Below are positions 1-7,719 of a stretch of 44,532 bases of DNA, piece after piece; within the stretch, counting starts at the first letter, position 1; every line of letters starts with the position of its first letter. The stretch covers positions 1 to 44,532 of the forward strand of contig JAESPR010000064.1 in NCBI GenBank assembly GCA_016765685.1, read 5' to 3'. The stretch is from Colwellia sp. Its GTDB lineage: Bacteria; Pseudomonadota; Gammaproteobacteria; Enterobacterales; Alteromonadaceae. The translations under genes and the position numbers were made by a program. The notes beneath the pieces were generated by a model. The model was given only the letters and a program-made list of their open reading frames with translations. It ran no database searches and was not told the origin of the DNA.

Positions 1-539
1 CAGCAAGGGCACATGTATTGACGACGAATATGGTTCAATACCGTGATTTTTGCTGGAATGTAGTCCAGTTGTTTATGACATTCATCACCAAAATGCCTTA
101 ACGCTTGCTTGTCATGTGGGCAAAACTTTTCATCTTCCGGTAAATCATGAATGATATCGGTTACCGGTAGATTGTCAGGAATTGACGGACGTTTCTTTTT
201 ACGTTGATGAGCAGGGACTTGTGTATGGGTTTCTTCTATCTCATCGTCACCACTCAGTAACTCGGCTTCATCGAACAGCCCTAATTGATTGGGTGACCAC
301 TTTTCACTCGATGCGCCAAAGCGTTGCTGTGTCATATAGCGAATGTATTCTTCTAACGTGGTAATTTTATCTGATTTTTTATCAAGCAACGCGTCTTTTT
401 TAAGGAGTGACTTATCTTTATTCACCAGTAATTTTTCTTTATCATCAAGCACAATTTTTTGCTCAGACAACTGAGTTTCAAGTGCTAAAACACGCTGTGT
501 TAACTGCTTGTTTTGATAAGTAAGTGGATGATTTTTCAT
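1..539 (-). CDS. tnpC: IS66-family transposase TnpC, N-terminal part (cut by window edge)
   Basis: This is the catalytic transposase of an IS66-type insertion sequence. About 179 codons are readable from the ATG at 539 to the left edge, and no stop occurs in the window. The N-terminus (MKNHPLTYQNKQLTQRV) is a leucine-rich coiled coil typical of IS66 transposases. It is followed by the family hallmark RFGASSEK, then an acidic stretch, and near the edge the start of the zinc-finger region (KFCPHDK, then MCPC). The DDE catalytic domain lies outside the window. It sits 23 bp downstream of tnpB in the usual tnpA-tnpB-tnpC order. I cannot tell whether the full gene is intact. Confidence 0.9.
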   Translation of the reverse strand, partial: MKNHPLTYQNKQLTQRVLALETQLSEQKIVLDDKEKLLVNKDKSLLKKDALLDKKSDKITTLEEYIRYMTQQRFGASSEKWSPNQLGLFDEAELLSGDDEIEETHTQVPAHQRKKKRPSIPDNLPVTDIIHDLPEDEKFCPHDKQALRHFGDECHKQLDYIPAKITVLNHIRRQYMCPC

Positions 540-562
540 GGCAATATTATAACAAAAAAACG

Positions 563-919
563 TTAGAAAGCCGAGTCAAACGGGATGTTTTTATGAGGTT
601 TTATCGCACTGATATCAACACCACGAAGCAACCAATGTAATTGCTCTTCATCGATTTTTATACAGGTGTGTTCATGCTTTTTAGGCCAGTTGAATTTATC
701 TTTTTCAAGACGTTTATACCATAAACAAAAACCGGTGTTATCCCAATAAAGCAGTTTCAACTTGCTGCGCTGTTTAGAGCAAAAAACAAATAAAGCACCC
801 GAGCTTAATGATTGCTTCATGGTTAATTCTACAATCGCAGCTAAACCATCTATTTGTTTTCTAAAATCAACCGGCTCTCGGTGTAAGTAAACGGCCTGTG
901 GGTTAATAAACATTTTCAT
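563..919 (-). CDS. tnpB: IS66-family accessory protein TnpB (IS66 Orf2)
   Basis: The 118-residue product is the IS66 Orf2-type accessory protein needed for transposition. The opening (INPQAVYLHREPVDFRKQID) and the central SSGALFVFCSKQRSKLKLLYWD segment, split here by the family's usual FVF and LLYWD blocks, are characteristic. The length matches the usual 110-120 residues. Its ATG overlaps the TGA of tnpA (ATGA at 919-916), which indicates translational coupling. No frame damage is seen. Confidence 0.93.
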   Translation of the reverse strand: MKMFINPQAVYLHREPVDFRKQIDGLAAIVELTMKQSLSSGALFVFCSKQRSKLKLLYWDNTGFCLWYKRLEKDKFNWPKKHEHTCIKIDEEQLHWLLRGVDISAIKPHKNIPFDSAF

Positions 920-1221
920 GCTAATTGCTCCACTAAGTTAGCTAGCCAGTGCGATGAAGTTTGACCATCTAGTGTCATATTTACTTTACCGACCTTTAGG
1001 ACAATGACATGAGGTGCGGTCTCAATCGTATCTGGCTCCATGAGCTGAACTTGTGAAAAGGGCGATGGCTCAAGCGCCACAGAGCTATTGTTTAATATCG
1101 CCTTGTGTTTATAGAAAGAGGAAGTTGATATACGTTGTTCAAGACAAAAGTCTTTAATTGATAAGCCACTGTTGTTTTGAGTTTGAAACAGGGTTAGCCA
1201 TTGTTGTTGGGTTCGTCGCAT
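916..1221 (-). CDS. tnpA: IS66-family accessory protein TnpA
   Basis: This 101-residue protein is the first gene of the IS66 element. It is a small helix-turn-helix protein of the TnpA type: the N-terminus RRTQQQWLTLFQTQNNSGLS, followed by IKDFCLEQRISTSSFYKHK, is the DNA-binding part found in this family. A GGAGAT ribosome-binding site (plus-strand atctcc) lies just upstream of the ATG at 1221. It overlaps tnpB by 4 bp. It looks intact. Confidence 0.88.
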   Translation of the reverse strand: MRRTQQQWLTLFQTQNNSGLSIKDFCLEQRISTSSFYKHKAILNNSSVALEPSPFSQVQLMEPDTIETAPHVIVLKVGKVNMTLDGQTSSHWLANLVEQLA

Positions 1222-1280
1222 GGTGATCTCCTTAAAAAGTTAAAGTGATCATACGCAAATGTTGTTTATGAAGGAATTAG

Positions 1281-1300
1281 GGGGTTGGTTAGGAGCTTAC
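1281..1300. repeat. Right terminal inverted repeat of the IS66 element
   Basis: Read on the minus strand, the sequence outside tnpA begins GTAAGCTCCTAACCAACCCC. IS66-family elements typically begin with GTAAG, so I place the element boundary at 1300. The adjacent TTAAGGAA (1301-1308) would be the expected 8-bp target duplication. The partner end is outside the window, so neither the repeat nor the duplication can be confirmed here. Confidence 0.6.
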
Positions 1301-1382
1301 TTAAGGAACACCATAAATATGAGTAAGTTCATTAATAAAAATGTAATAAATATTATTTTTATTGCATTTTTTTATTCAGCAA

Positions 1383-1491
1383 TTTTGGCACCTACATCTG
1401 CCAGAAGCAGAAGCTTATTTTGAAAAACGGCAACGTTGGATAAAACGACGGAAGCATTTGGCTTTGATTGAGAAGTCCTTTATGAAAATAT
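1383..1491 (+). pseudogene. Short coding remnant upstream of intron domain V, possibly the tail of a group II intron protein
   Basis: An open stretch encodes FWHLHLPEAEAYFEKRQRW followed by IKRRKHLALIEKSFMKI and a stop. A YFEKR-type sequence with basic residues, ending some 40 bp before domain V, is what one expects of the C-terminus of an intron-encoded reverse transcriptase. The fragment is far too short to carry the RT domain and has no convincing start. The assignment rests mainly on position and is tentative. Confidence 0.3.
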
Positions 1492-1528
1492 AAATCGTGT
1501 TTCTGGGTATATAGCCTTGAGAAAGCTT

Positions 1529-1603
1529 GAGCCGTATGCGGGGAAACTCGCACGTACGGTTCTTAGGAGGGCGATGGCTGCTAACAGTCATCGCCTATCC
1601 GAC
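1529..1603 (+). ncRNA. Group II intron 3' end (domains V and VI), remnant
   Basis: Positions 1529-1562 form a 34-nt domain V. It starts GAGCCGTATGCGG, has a GAAA-type tip and closes with CGCACGTACGGTTC, which is the near-invariant bacterial group II domain V. It is followed by a domain VI hairpin (GGCGATGGCTG, CTAACAG, TCATCGCC, about 1569-1594) and a 3' terminus CTATCCGAC ending at 1603, consistent with the usual 3' AY. No domains I-III or reverse transcriptase are found upstream; IS66 sequence begins only about 230 bp away. This is therefore a truncated copy that should not splice on its own. Confidence 0.85.
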
Positions 1604-1663
1604 CGTCTATAGCATCAAGCTGCTGATTGAAGTGTCAGCTTATTTAGACAGGATTTTTCAGTT

Positions 1664-2005
1664 TTATAATTTGTATTTTTCTACTAGCTTGCTCAGAACG
1701 TTAGCCGATATATCCGCTTGATCGATTTTGCTATAAATAGTAAGTAAAACGGTACTACCTTCATGTTTTACATACTAAACCACACGGTAGCCACCTCGTT
1801 TACCTTTGTTGCTATCGCTATTTTTTACTCTTACTTTATAAAGGGTTGCGCCTGTTCCTGTGATCTGAACGCCCAGTGTCTCACCCTTAGCGAGACCCGC
1901 TAACAAATTAGAGAGGTCGCCTTTGATCCGACGATATTTTTTTCTTAATATCCGTATGTTGCGCTTAAATTCTGTCGCATACTCAAGTTTGATATTAGTC
2001 GGCAT
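1664..2005 (-). pseudogene. RelE/ParE-like toxin interrupted by an amber stop
   Basis: The toxin of a type II toxin-antitoxin pair. The readable protein starts MPTNIKLEYATEFKRNIRIL at 2005 and contains the family segment VRVKNSDSNKGKRGGYRVV. A TAG at 1777-1775 (codon 77) then stops it. Reading through the TAG, the same frame continues YVKHEGSTVLLTIYSKIDQA and on to KLVEKYKL, with a TAA at 1666-1664. That gives the roughly 112-residue length usual for this family. GGYRV is normally followed by aromatic residues, so a Tyr codon (TAC or TAT) probably mutated to TAG. I chose the 2005 start over the upstream ATG at 2044 because it fits the family N-terminus and overlaps the antitoxin stop by 11 bp. 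Without suppression the product is 76 residues and likely inactive. Confidence 0.75.
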
Positions 2006-2207
2006 CAATACCGCCCCACAAGGTACTAATCTCGTGTGTTTCACCTGACAGTGTTTCTTTTAACGCTTGCTCTACGCTATCAGATGGTGATGGTAAGCTG
2101 ACACTTTCACGGAAGGTGTGAACTATGTTTAATAATGCCCCTAAATATTCTTTGGGGGTTTGATCTGTTTCTTGATGCAATGCTTGTGTATAATCAGTTG
2201 TGGGCAT
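1995..2207 (-). CDS. Antitoxin partner of the RelE-like toxin
   Basis: A 70-residue protein (MPTTDYTQALHQETDQTPKE to TLWGGIDAD) directly upstream of, and overlapping, the toxin. The start at 2207 is preceded by a clear AAGGAG 8 bp upstream. An in-frame ATG at 2255 exists but has no such site. I see no confident DNA-binding motif; the call as antitoxin comes from its size, acidic C-terminus, gene order and coupling to the toxin. It appears intact although the toxin is broken, a common decay state because an antitoxin alone is harmless. Confidence 0.65.
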   Translation of the reverse strand: MPTTDYTQALHQETDQTPKEYLGALLNIVHTFRESVSLPSPSDSVEQALKETLSGETHEISTLWGGIDAD

Positions 2208-2377
2208 AAGGAATCTCCTTTTATTTGTCGTTAATGTTTTACTAAGTATACGCATTTTATCCTTTTTCTCACTAACGCCTAATGACTATTTGTTACTTTG
2301 ATCTCATCCATATATTCATCCTTGATCAAAACAACATAAGCTTGCTATTGCTCACCTAAACGCTACCAAGCGTAAAT

Positions 2378-2407
2378 GAGCATGATGTTTTTAAAGGCAT
2401 CATGCTC
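2378..2407. terminator. Perfect 10-bp hairpin downstream of deoD
   Basis: GAGCATGATG (2378-2387) and CATCATGCTC (2398-2407) are exact inverted repeats around a 10-nt loop, about 30 bp past the deoD stop. No clear T-tract follows on the minus strand, so it may be an mRNA 3'-end stabiliser rather than a classic intrinsic terminator. Confidence 0.5.
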
Positions 2408-2438
2408 ACGAATAAAACAATAAAGATTACATTGATGC

Positions 2439-3143
2439 TTACAAAATACTTTCTAGGGTCAATTCCATCATATCTTTGAAAGTATTTTCACGTTCATCGG
2501 CCGTGGTTTGCTCGCCAGTTTTAATGTGATCGGACACCGTTAATACCGTTAAGGCTTTTTTTCCGTATTCTGCAGCAACCCCGTATAAACCAGCGGCTTC
2601 CATTTCAACGGCTAAAATACCGTATTTTTCCATTTGAGCAAACATTTCTGGTTGCGGAGTATAGAATAAATCGGCGGTAAAAATGTTACCAACGTGTACC
2701 TTTTTATTAAGACGTTCAGCTGTTTTTACTACACTATAGAGCAACGAGAAATCGGCAGTTGCAGCAAAATCACACTGATTTAAACGCATTCGATTAACGT
2801 TAGAGTCAGTGCTAGCGGCCATGCCAATAATGATGTCGCGAATTTTAATATCGTCACGTACCGCGCCACACGAACCTATGCGGATAATATTTTCCACGCC
2901 AAAATCTTTGTATAACTCGGTTGCATAAATTGAAATTGAGGGTACGCCCATACCTGAGCCCATAACAGAGATTTTTTTGCCTTTATAAGTGCCCGTATAA
3001 CCAAGCATGTTACGAACTTTGGTGATGCATTTCGCATCATCTAAAAAATTATCAGCGATAAATTTAGCTCTTAACGGATCGCCAGGCATTAATACGGTTT
3101 CGGCGAAATCGCCTAGGTTTGCAGAAATATGAGGTGTGCTCAT
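2439..3143 (-). CDS. deoD: Purine nucleoside phosphorylase, DeoD type
   Basis: Catalyses phosphorolysis of purine (deoxy)nucleosides to the free base and (deoxy)ribose-1-phosphate in the cytosol (nucleoside salvage). The 234 residues fit the bacterial hexameric PNP family (about 235-240). Visible family features are MSTPHISAN at the start, the phosphate-binding [10 protein letters not shown] (about 21-30), the [12 protein letters not shown] block, IRIGSCGAV, the substrate-binding [10 protein letters not shown], and TVSDHI containing the catalytic Asp. The next gene upstream in the same orientation is adenosine deaminase, another purine salvage enzyme, but a 196-bp gap with two palindromes separates them, so separate promoters are likely. 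Confidence 0.97.
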   Translation of the reverse strand: MSTPHISANLGDFAETVLMPGDPLRAKFIADNFLDDAKCITKVRNMLGYTGTYKGKKISVMGSGMGVPSISIYATELYKDFGVENIIRIGSCGAVRDDIKIRDIIIGMAASTDSNVNRMRLNQCDFAATADFSLLYSVVKTAERLNKKVHVGNIFTADLFYTPQPEMFAQMEKYGILAVEMEAAGLYGVAAEYGKKALTVLTVSDHIKTGEQTTADERENTFKDMMELTLESIL

Positions 3144-3274
3144 GAAATGTCCCTTGTTTAACTATTTAATAAAATAAGTAAATAAATGTACCAGCAAGTT
3201 TTTAGCCTGAAATCTTATCGACGCTTTGTCGTAGATCAAGAACAGCTATCAAGGGTGTTTTACTGCCTAAATTC

Positions 3275-3312
3275 GGATAATAAGTGCAATTATCCAGTTG
3301 ATAATATCAACT
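3275..3312. promoter_or_regulatory. Two adjacent palindromes between add and deoD
   Basis: GGATAAT-AAGTGCA-ATTATCC (3275-3295) is directly followed by AGTTGATA-A-TATCAACT (3296-3312). Both have perfect arms (7 and 8 bp) and they abut without a gap. They lie about 150 bp upstream of deoD and just downstream of the add stop (3340). They could be an operator pair for deoD or RNA 3'-end structure for add. No T-tract follows on the minus strand. The function is inferred only. Confidence 0.45.
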
Positions 3313-3339
3313 AGATCATAAAAATTAAACTCTTTTGTA

Positions 3340-4335
3340 TCAAATAGCGTTTTCTAGCAGTGCCTTTTTATCACTGTTCGATAAAAAACAAACATCAAGC
3401 GCATTTTTCTGCAGTTGTTTAATGTCGTTATCGCTAAGTTTTAATACTTGTTGTGCTACCTCGTATTCATTTTTTATTTCGATACCTTGCACAGCCGGAT
3501 CGTCGGTATTCAAACAAGCTTTAATACCCCACTCAAGAAAAACCTTTAGTGGATGTTGACTTAAATCGGTGACGGTTCCGGTTTGAAAGTTTGAGGTAAG
3601 GCACGATTCAATGGCGATATTATTATTAACCATATAATCCATTAACTTTTCATCTTCACACGTTGCTACACCATGGCCAATACGCGTTGCGCCTAATTCA
3701 TTAATCGCTTGCCAAACGCTTTTTGCGCCACCAGCTTCTCCGGCATGCACGGTTATTTGCAAACCAGCATTACGTGCTTGTTTGAAATGTTCGACAAATA
3801 GTTCACCGGGAAAATTGTATTCATCACCCGCTAAATCAATAGCAATTAAATGCGCTTTATGAGTAAGTAGGGCATCTAATTCAAATTGACACTGTTCAAC
3901 GCCAAAAGTGCGACTTAAAATGCCAATAAGACCAATTTTTATATCAAAGGTTTTAATGCCACTATTAACCCCATCTATTACCGCAGCAACCACATCCGCA
4001 ATAGGCAAGTTATGATTCATTGACATGTAATAAGGAGAAAAACGCAATTCGGCATAGTGTAAGCCCGCATTAAATGCATCTTCAACATTTTCAAAAGCAA
4101 TACGTTTTACATCATCAAGCGATTTCAAAACAGCAACGCCCCAATCTAATTTTTTTAAGAACGCCAGTAAATCACTCTCACTATGCTGTATTTGCACATA
4201 AGGTATAAAATCATCAAACGTTGCTGTTGGTAGGGCAATACTATTTTTTTCTGCTAGTTGCCATATGGTTGCAGGGCGGATGTTACCGTCTAAATGTCGA
4301 TGTAGATCAATTAGCGGTAAAGCGCTATATGTCAT
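3340..4335 (-). CDS. add: Adenosine deaminase
   Basis: Hydrolyses adenosine/deoxyadenosine to inosine/deoxyinosine plus ammonia in the cytosol. The 331 residues match bacterial Add. Zinc and catalytic motifs are visible: HRHLDGN near residues 12-18, TVHAGEAGG (metal His and catalytic Glu region), RIGHGV, and LNTDDPAVQG near the C-terminus supplying the Asp ligands. It is upstream of deoD on the same strand, so its product inosine could be used by the DeoD phosphorylase. The start at 4335 fits the family N-terminus (LIDLHRHLDG preceded by about 10 residues). No damage is seen. A close relative, adenine deaminase, is less likely given the overall bacterial Add-like pattern, but is not excluded. 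Confidence 0.93.
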   Translation of the reverse strand: MTYSALPLIDLHRHLDGNIRPATIWQLAEKNSIALPTATFDDFIPYVQIQHSESDLLAFLKKLDWGVAVLKSLDDVKRIAFENVEDAFNAGLHYAELRFSPYYMSMNHNLPIADVVAAVIDGVNSGIKTFDIKIGLIGILSRTFGVEQCQFELDALLTHKAHLIAIDLAGDEYNFPGELFVEHFKQARNAGLQITVHAGEAGGAKSVWQAINELGATRIGHGVATCEDEKLMDYMVNNNIAIESCLTSNFQTGTVTDLSQHPLKVFLEWGIKACLNTDDPAVQGIEIKNEYEVAQQVLKLSDNDIKQLQKNALDVCFLSNSDKKALLENAI

Positions 4336-4533
4336 ATTCCTAAGTCCTTAAGGTAATTTTAGTTGTTGGTAATTATATAACCAATATCAGTTATCTTCAT
4401 AGAAATATACTAGCATTAGCCCCTTAACACTGTTAAGTTGGCTTCGGGATTATTCATTTAGGCGTCTAGACGTATTAAATTTGTAAAGTTATAGCAAAAA
4501 ACTCATCTTGAGAAATTGAATAGAGAAAAAAAC

Positions 4534-5586
4534 ATGTATCAAACTGACGATGTACGCATCAATAAAATCAAAGACCTATTACCTCCTATCGCCTTACTGG
4601 AAAGATTTCCAGCGTCAGAGCAAGCTACAAAGTCGGTCGTTTCTGGCCGTGTTGCCATTCACAATATATTTAATAATAAAGATGACCGCTTATTGGTGGT
4701 TATTGGTCCTTGCTCTATTCATGACCCAAAAGCTGCCCTTGAATATGCTCAGCGTTTGGTAGCATTGCGTACAAAATATAAAAACAGTTTAGAAATTGTG
4801 ATGCGAGTTTATTTTGAAAAACCACGCACCACGGTAGGCTGGAAAGGTTTGATCAACGATCCCTTTATGGATAATAGTTTCAAACTTAATGATGGTTTAC
4901 GTATTGGCAGAAAATTATTACTCGACATTAACGAGTTAGGACTGCCTACGGCCGGTGAATTTTTAGATATGATCACCCCGCAATATATGGCTGACTTTAT
5001 GTGCTGGGGCGCCATTGGCGCACGTACTACTGAATCACAAGTACATCGCGAATTAGCTTCAGGGCTTTCTTGTCCGGTTGGTTTTAAAAACGGCACAGAT
5101 GGTACTATTAAAATTGCTATTGATGCTATTGGCTCTGCCGCAGCTTCACATCACTTTTTATCAGTTACCAAGTTTGGTCATGCCGCCATTGTAGAAACAA
5201 CCGGTAATAGTGACTGCCATATTATTTTACGTGGTGGTAAAACCACTAATTTTGATGCGATAAGTGTTCAAGAAGTCACTGCACAGCTTGATGTTAGTGG
5301 TTTAAACACTAAAATAATGATTGATTTTAGCCATGCTAATTCAAGTAAAAAATTTGAAAACCAACTAGTCGTTTCAACCGATGTTAGCGGACAAATTAGC
5401 CAAGGCAATAATAATATTTTTGGTGTGATGGTGGAAAGTCATTTAGTTGAAGGTAATCAAAAGCTTATTAATGGTAAAGCAGCGGTTTATGGTCAAAGTG
5501 TTACCGATGCTTGCATTGGTTGGAATGATACAGAAACCTTATTAGCACAGCTAAGTGATGCGGTGTTAAGCAGAAGAAGTTTGTAG
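4534..5586 (+). CDS. aroG: 3-deoxy-7-phosphoheptulonate (DAHP) synthase, AroG type
   Basis: Condenses phosphoenolpyruvate and erythrose-4-phosphate, the first step of the shikimate pathway. The 350 residues from the ATG at 4534 align by eye almost end to end with E. coli AroG: DDVRINKIKDLLPPIALLE, the VIGPCSIHDP block, RVYFEKPRTTVGWKGLINDP, GARTTESQVHRELASGLSCP, and IDFSHANSSK. A TTG at 4516 would add six residues, but MYQTDDVRI fits the family N-terminus. The gene is single, with no other aromatic genes nearby. It is followed by a strong terminator at 5652-5690. Which amino acid feedback-inhibits it cannot be decided with certainty; similarity is greatest to the Phe-sensitive type. Confidence 0.95.
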   Translation: MYQTDDVRINKIKDLLPPIALLERFPASEQATKSVVSGRVAIHNIFNNKDDRLLVVIGPCSIHDPKAALEYAQRLVALRTKYKNSLEIVMRVYFEKPRTTVGWKGLINDPFMDNSFKLNDGLRIGRKLLLDINELGLPTAGEFLDMITPQYMADFMCWGAIGARTTESQVHRELASGLSCPVGFKNGTDGTIKIAIDAIGSAAASHHFLSVTKFGHAAIVETTGNSDCHIILRGGKTTNFDAISVQEVTAQLDVSGLNTKIMIDFSHANSSKKFENQLVVSTDVSGQISQGNNNIFGVMVESHLVEGNQKLINGKAAVYGQSVTDACIGWNDTETLLAQLSDAVLSRRSL

Positions 5587-5651
5587 CCGCTGTGCCGCTT
5601 ACGTTGTGCGATTAAAGTACTTTACTACTAATAACGTGTAAAGCATGTTAC

Positions 5652-5691
5652 AACGTCTACTTGGAATGAATAATTTAAGTAGACGTTTTTT
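5652..5691 (+). terminator. Intrinsic terminator after aroG, ending at the moxR start
   Basis: Arms AACGTCTACTT (5652-5662) and AAGTAGACGTT (5677-5687) pair perfectly over 11 bp around a 14-nt loop and run into a T-tract (5686-5690). The ATG of the next gene is at 5692, immediately after the T-tract. Confidence 0.85.
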
Positions 5692-6657
5692 ATGCAAGAA
5701 ACCATTGATGCCATTTTACAGCAAATAGAATCTGTGGTGTTAGGCAAACCACACGAGTGTCGTTTAGCCCTTGCTTGTATACTCGCCCAAGGGCATTTGT
5801 TAATTGAAGACTTGCCCGGCATGGGCAAAACCACCTTAGCGCATACATTAGCTGAAACCTTAAACTTAAGTTATCAACGTACGCAATTTACCAGTGATTT
5901 ACTGCCCGCTGATGTTGTTGGTATTTCTATCTTCAACACCAACAACCAAACATTTGAACTGCATAAAGGGCCTATTTTTAACCAGGTGGTCTTAGCCGAT
6001 GAAATTAATCGTGCTAGTCCTAAAACACAAAGTGCATTGCTTGAAGCGATGGAAGAAAAACAAGTCAGTATAGATGGCACTACTCACCCATTACCTAAAC
6101 CATTTTTTGTCATCGCTACGCAAAATCCCTTATTTCATGCGGGCACTTACCCGTTACCCGAATCTCAGCTTGATCGTTTTATGATGCGTATTTCCTTAGG
6201 TTTTCCCGATGTTGAAGCAGAAAAACAAATCTTATTATCGCCAATACAACAAAGCAGGAATGGTGGTGGAGCAGCAAAAAAAAATCGCACTGAAAGTTTA
6301 ATTGCTATGCAAAATGCAATTGAGCAAGTTCATGTTTCTGAAACTATAATTGAATACATTATTGCACTTTGTCATGTCAGTCGAGGGCAAAATAATACCG
6401 CTAAGATGAACGAAACGGAAAACAGCCTAAGCTGTAAACCTCTATCACCTCGTGCTGGCAAGTCACTGCTTGGGGCGGCTAAAGCTTGGGCATTTATTGA
6501 TAACCGAGACTATTTATTGCCCGATGATGTCAAAGCGGTATTTCATGCGGTATGCGAGCATAGGTTAGAGTTAACGATGCAAGAACAACACACAACCATC
6601 ACAATTAGCGAGCAAATATTGCGTGTTGTTGATGTTTTGAACCCTTTAAACCGTTAA
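5692..6657 (+). CDS. MoxR-family AAA+ ATPase
   Basis: A 321-residue AAA+ ATPase of the MoxR group, usually acting as a chaperone for a VWA/DUF58 partner. Walker A is LPGMGKTT (about 41-48), Walker B is VVLADE (about 99-104) followed by INRASPKTQSALLEAMEE, and sensor-1 lies in FFVIATQNP. The C-terminal lid contains SPRAGKSLLGAAKAWAF. It starts an operon with the DUF58 protein and the TgpA-like protein (gaps of 18 and 3 bp), a conserved trio in gammaproteobacteria. No Shine-Dalgarno is visible: the ATG directly follows the T-tract of the aroG terminator, so the mRNA may be leaderless or start very close to the ATG. Confidence 0.93.
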   Translation: MQETIDAILQQIESVVLGKPHECRLALACILAQGHLLIEDLPGMGKTTLAHTLAETLNLSYQRTQFTSDLLPADVVGISIFNTNNQTFELHKGPIFNQVVLADEINRASPKTQSALLEAMEEKQVSIDGTTHPLPKPFFVIATQNPLFHAGTYPLPESQLDRFMMRISLGFPDVEAEKQILLSPIQQSRNGGGAAKKNRTESLIAMQNAIEQVHVSETIIEYIIALCHVSRGQNNTAKMNETENSLSCKPLSPRAGKSLLGAAKAWAFIDNRDYLLPDDVKAVFHAVCEHRLELTMQEQHTTITISEQILRVVDVLNPLNR

Positions 6658-6675
6658 TTTTAATCGCTTTTACCA

Positions 6676-7716
6676 ATGAACTTGTTTAGCTCAATACTTA
6701 GTAAAAAAACACAAACAACCAAAACATTGTTAAAGAAGCATGTCAATCGTTGGCTTAGCAGGCGAGTACCGAGTAATTTTCGACATAAATTATCAAACCG
6801 AAATATTTTTATTATGCCAACTCGGTTTGGTTTTGCGTATTTGTTATTCGATATTTTATTGTTTTTGCTCGGTACAAATTATCAAAATAACATCATTTTA
6901 TTACTAAGCTATTTATTAGCGAGTTTGTTCATCACGGTGATGATGCATAGTTTTTATAATTTTTCGCAACTCATTTTTTCATCCTCAGCAAAACAATTTA
7001 CTTTTGCAAAACAACTTGCTTATTTCCCTATTAACATTCACGTAGATAAAGCTCGTTTTGATCTTAATTTTCATTTTGTTGAGCAAGGGTCTTTATTACA
7101 CACTATTACCTTAGAACGGTGTGGCTCGGGTGAAAGCAAAGTATTGTTACCTTTTCTGGCTAACCATCGTGGCGTTTTCAATGTAGGTAGAGTTAAAGTG
7201 TTTAGTGAATATTCGCTCGGGCTTTTCATTACTTGGACGATGTTAGACTTCTCTCATCAGTTGGTGGTTTTTCCACAGCAGAAAAAATTTAACAGCAATC
7301 ATCATTATTTAACCGGGCTGGATGAGCAAGGAACCAATATATCTCAGCAAACTTCTCTGGGTGTTGATGACTTTGACGAATTAAAAAATTATGTTGCTGG
7401 CGAGTCTCCGGCCAGAATTGCATGGAAGCAACTAGCGCGTGGTCAAGGAAAATTGAGTAAACATTATCAAAATCAGCAGGGTAGTTTACTGTGGTTAAAG
7501 TTAACTGATATGCCAAGTAGTGATATAGAAACGAAATTGAGTTTTTTATGTTTTTTAATCTTGGAATATAGTAGCCGTGAGCTCGAATTTGGTTTGTTGC
7601 TAGACTTAGCTAGTCATAACTTACAAACCGTGAAGATAATGCCAAATTGCGGTTATCAACATCAACAAAATTGCTTAATTACGTTAGCTGAGCTCAAATT
7701 TAACGTGGTTGGATAA
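6676..7716 (+). CDS. DUF58 domain membrane protein
   Basis: A 346-residue protein of the DUF58 family, partner of MoxR. Two adjacent hydrophobic segments lie around residues 50-95 (FAYLLFDILLFLLG and IILLLSYLLASLFITVMM). The DUF58 signature is near residues 232-262: DDFDELKNYVAGESPARIAW followed by KQLARGQGKLSKHY. The N-terminal ~45 residues are basic. It is placed between moxR and the transglutaminase gene, 3 bp from the latter. The exact role is unknown; homologues are assumed to work in the envelope with the TgpA-like partner. Confidence 0.9.
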   Translation: MNLFSSILSKKTQTTKTLLKKHVNRWLSRRVPSNFRHKLSNRNIFIMPTRFGFAYLLFDILLFLLGTNYQNNIILLLSYLLASLFITVMMHSFYNFSQLIFSSSAKQFTFAKQLAYFPINIHVDKARFDLNFHFVEQGSLLHTITLERCGSGESKVLLPFLANHRGVFNVGRVKVFSEYSLGLFITWTMLDFSHQLVVFPQQKKFNSNHHYLTGLDEQGTNISQQTSLGVDDFDELKNYVAGESPARIAWKQLARGQGKLSKHYQNQQGSLLWLKLTDMPSSDIETKLSFLCFLILEYSSRELEFGLLLDLASHNLQTVKIMPNCGYQHQQNCLITLAELKFNVVG

Positions 7717-7719
7717 TTT

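Noticed and set aside
182-364. A 60-codon plus-strand frame inside the IS66 region
   Set aside because: It is antisense to the clearly recognisable TnpC coding sequence.
1527-1721. A 64-codon open frame on the plus strand
   Set aside because: It runs through the group II intron domains V-VI and the antisense of the toxin tail; it is explained by the RNA element and the minus-strand pseudogene.
1664-2005. Amber codon as pyrrolysine or other recoding
   Set aside because: No recoding element or pyl gene is visible, and a single Tyr-to-stop change is the simpler explanation.
4430-4533. A possible TyrR box upstream of the DAHP synthase (TGTAAAG near 4482)
   Set aside because: Only one half site resembles the TGTAAA/TTTACA dyad; the other half is missing at the required spacing.
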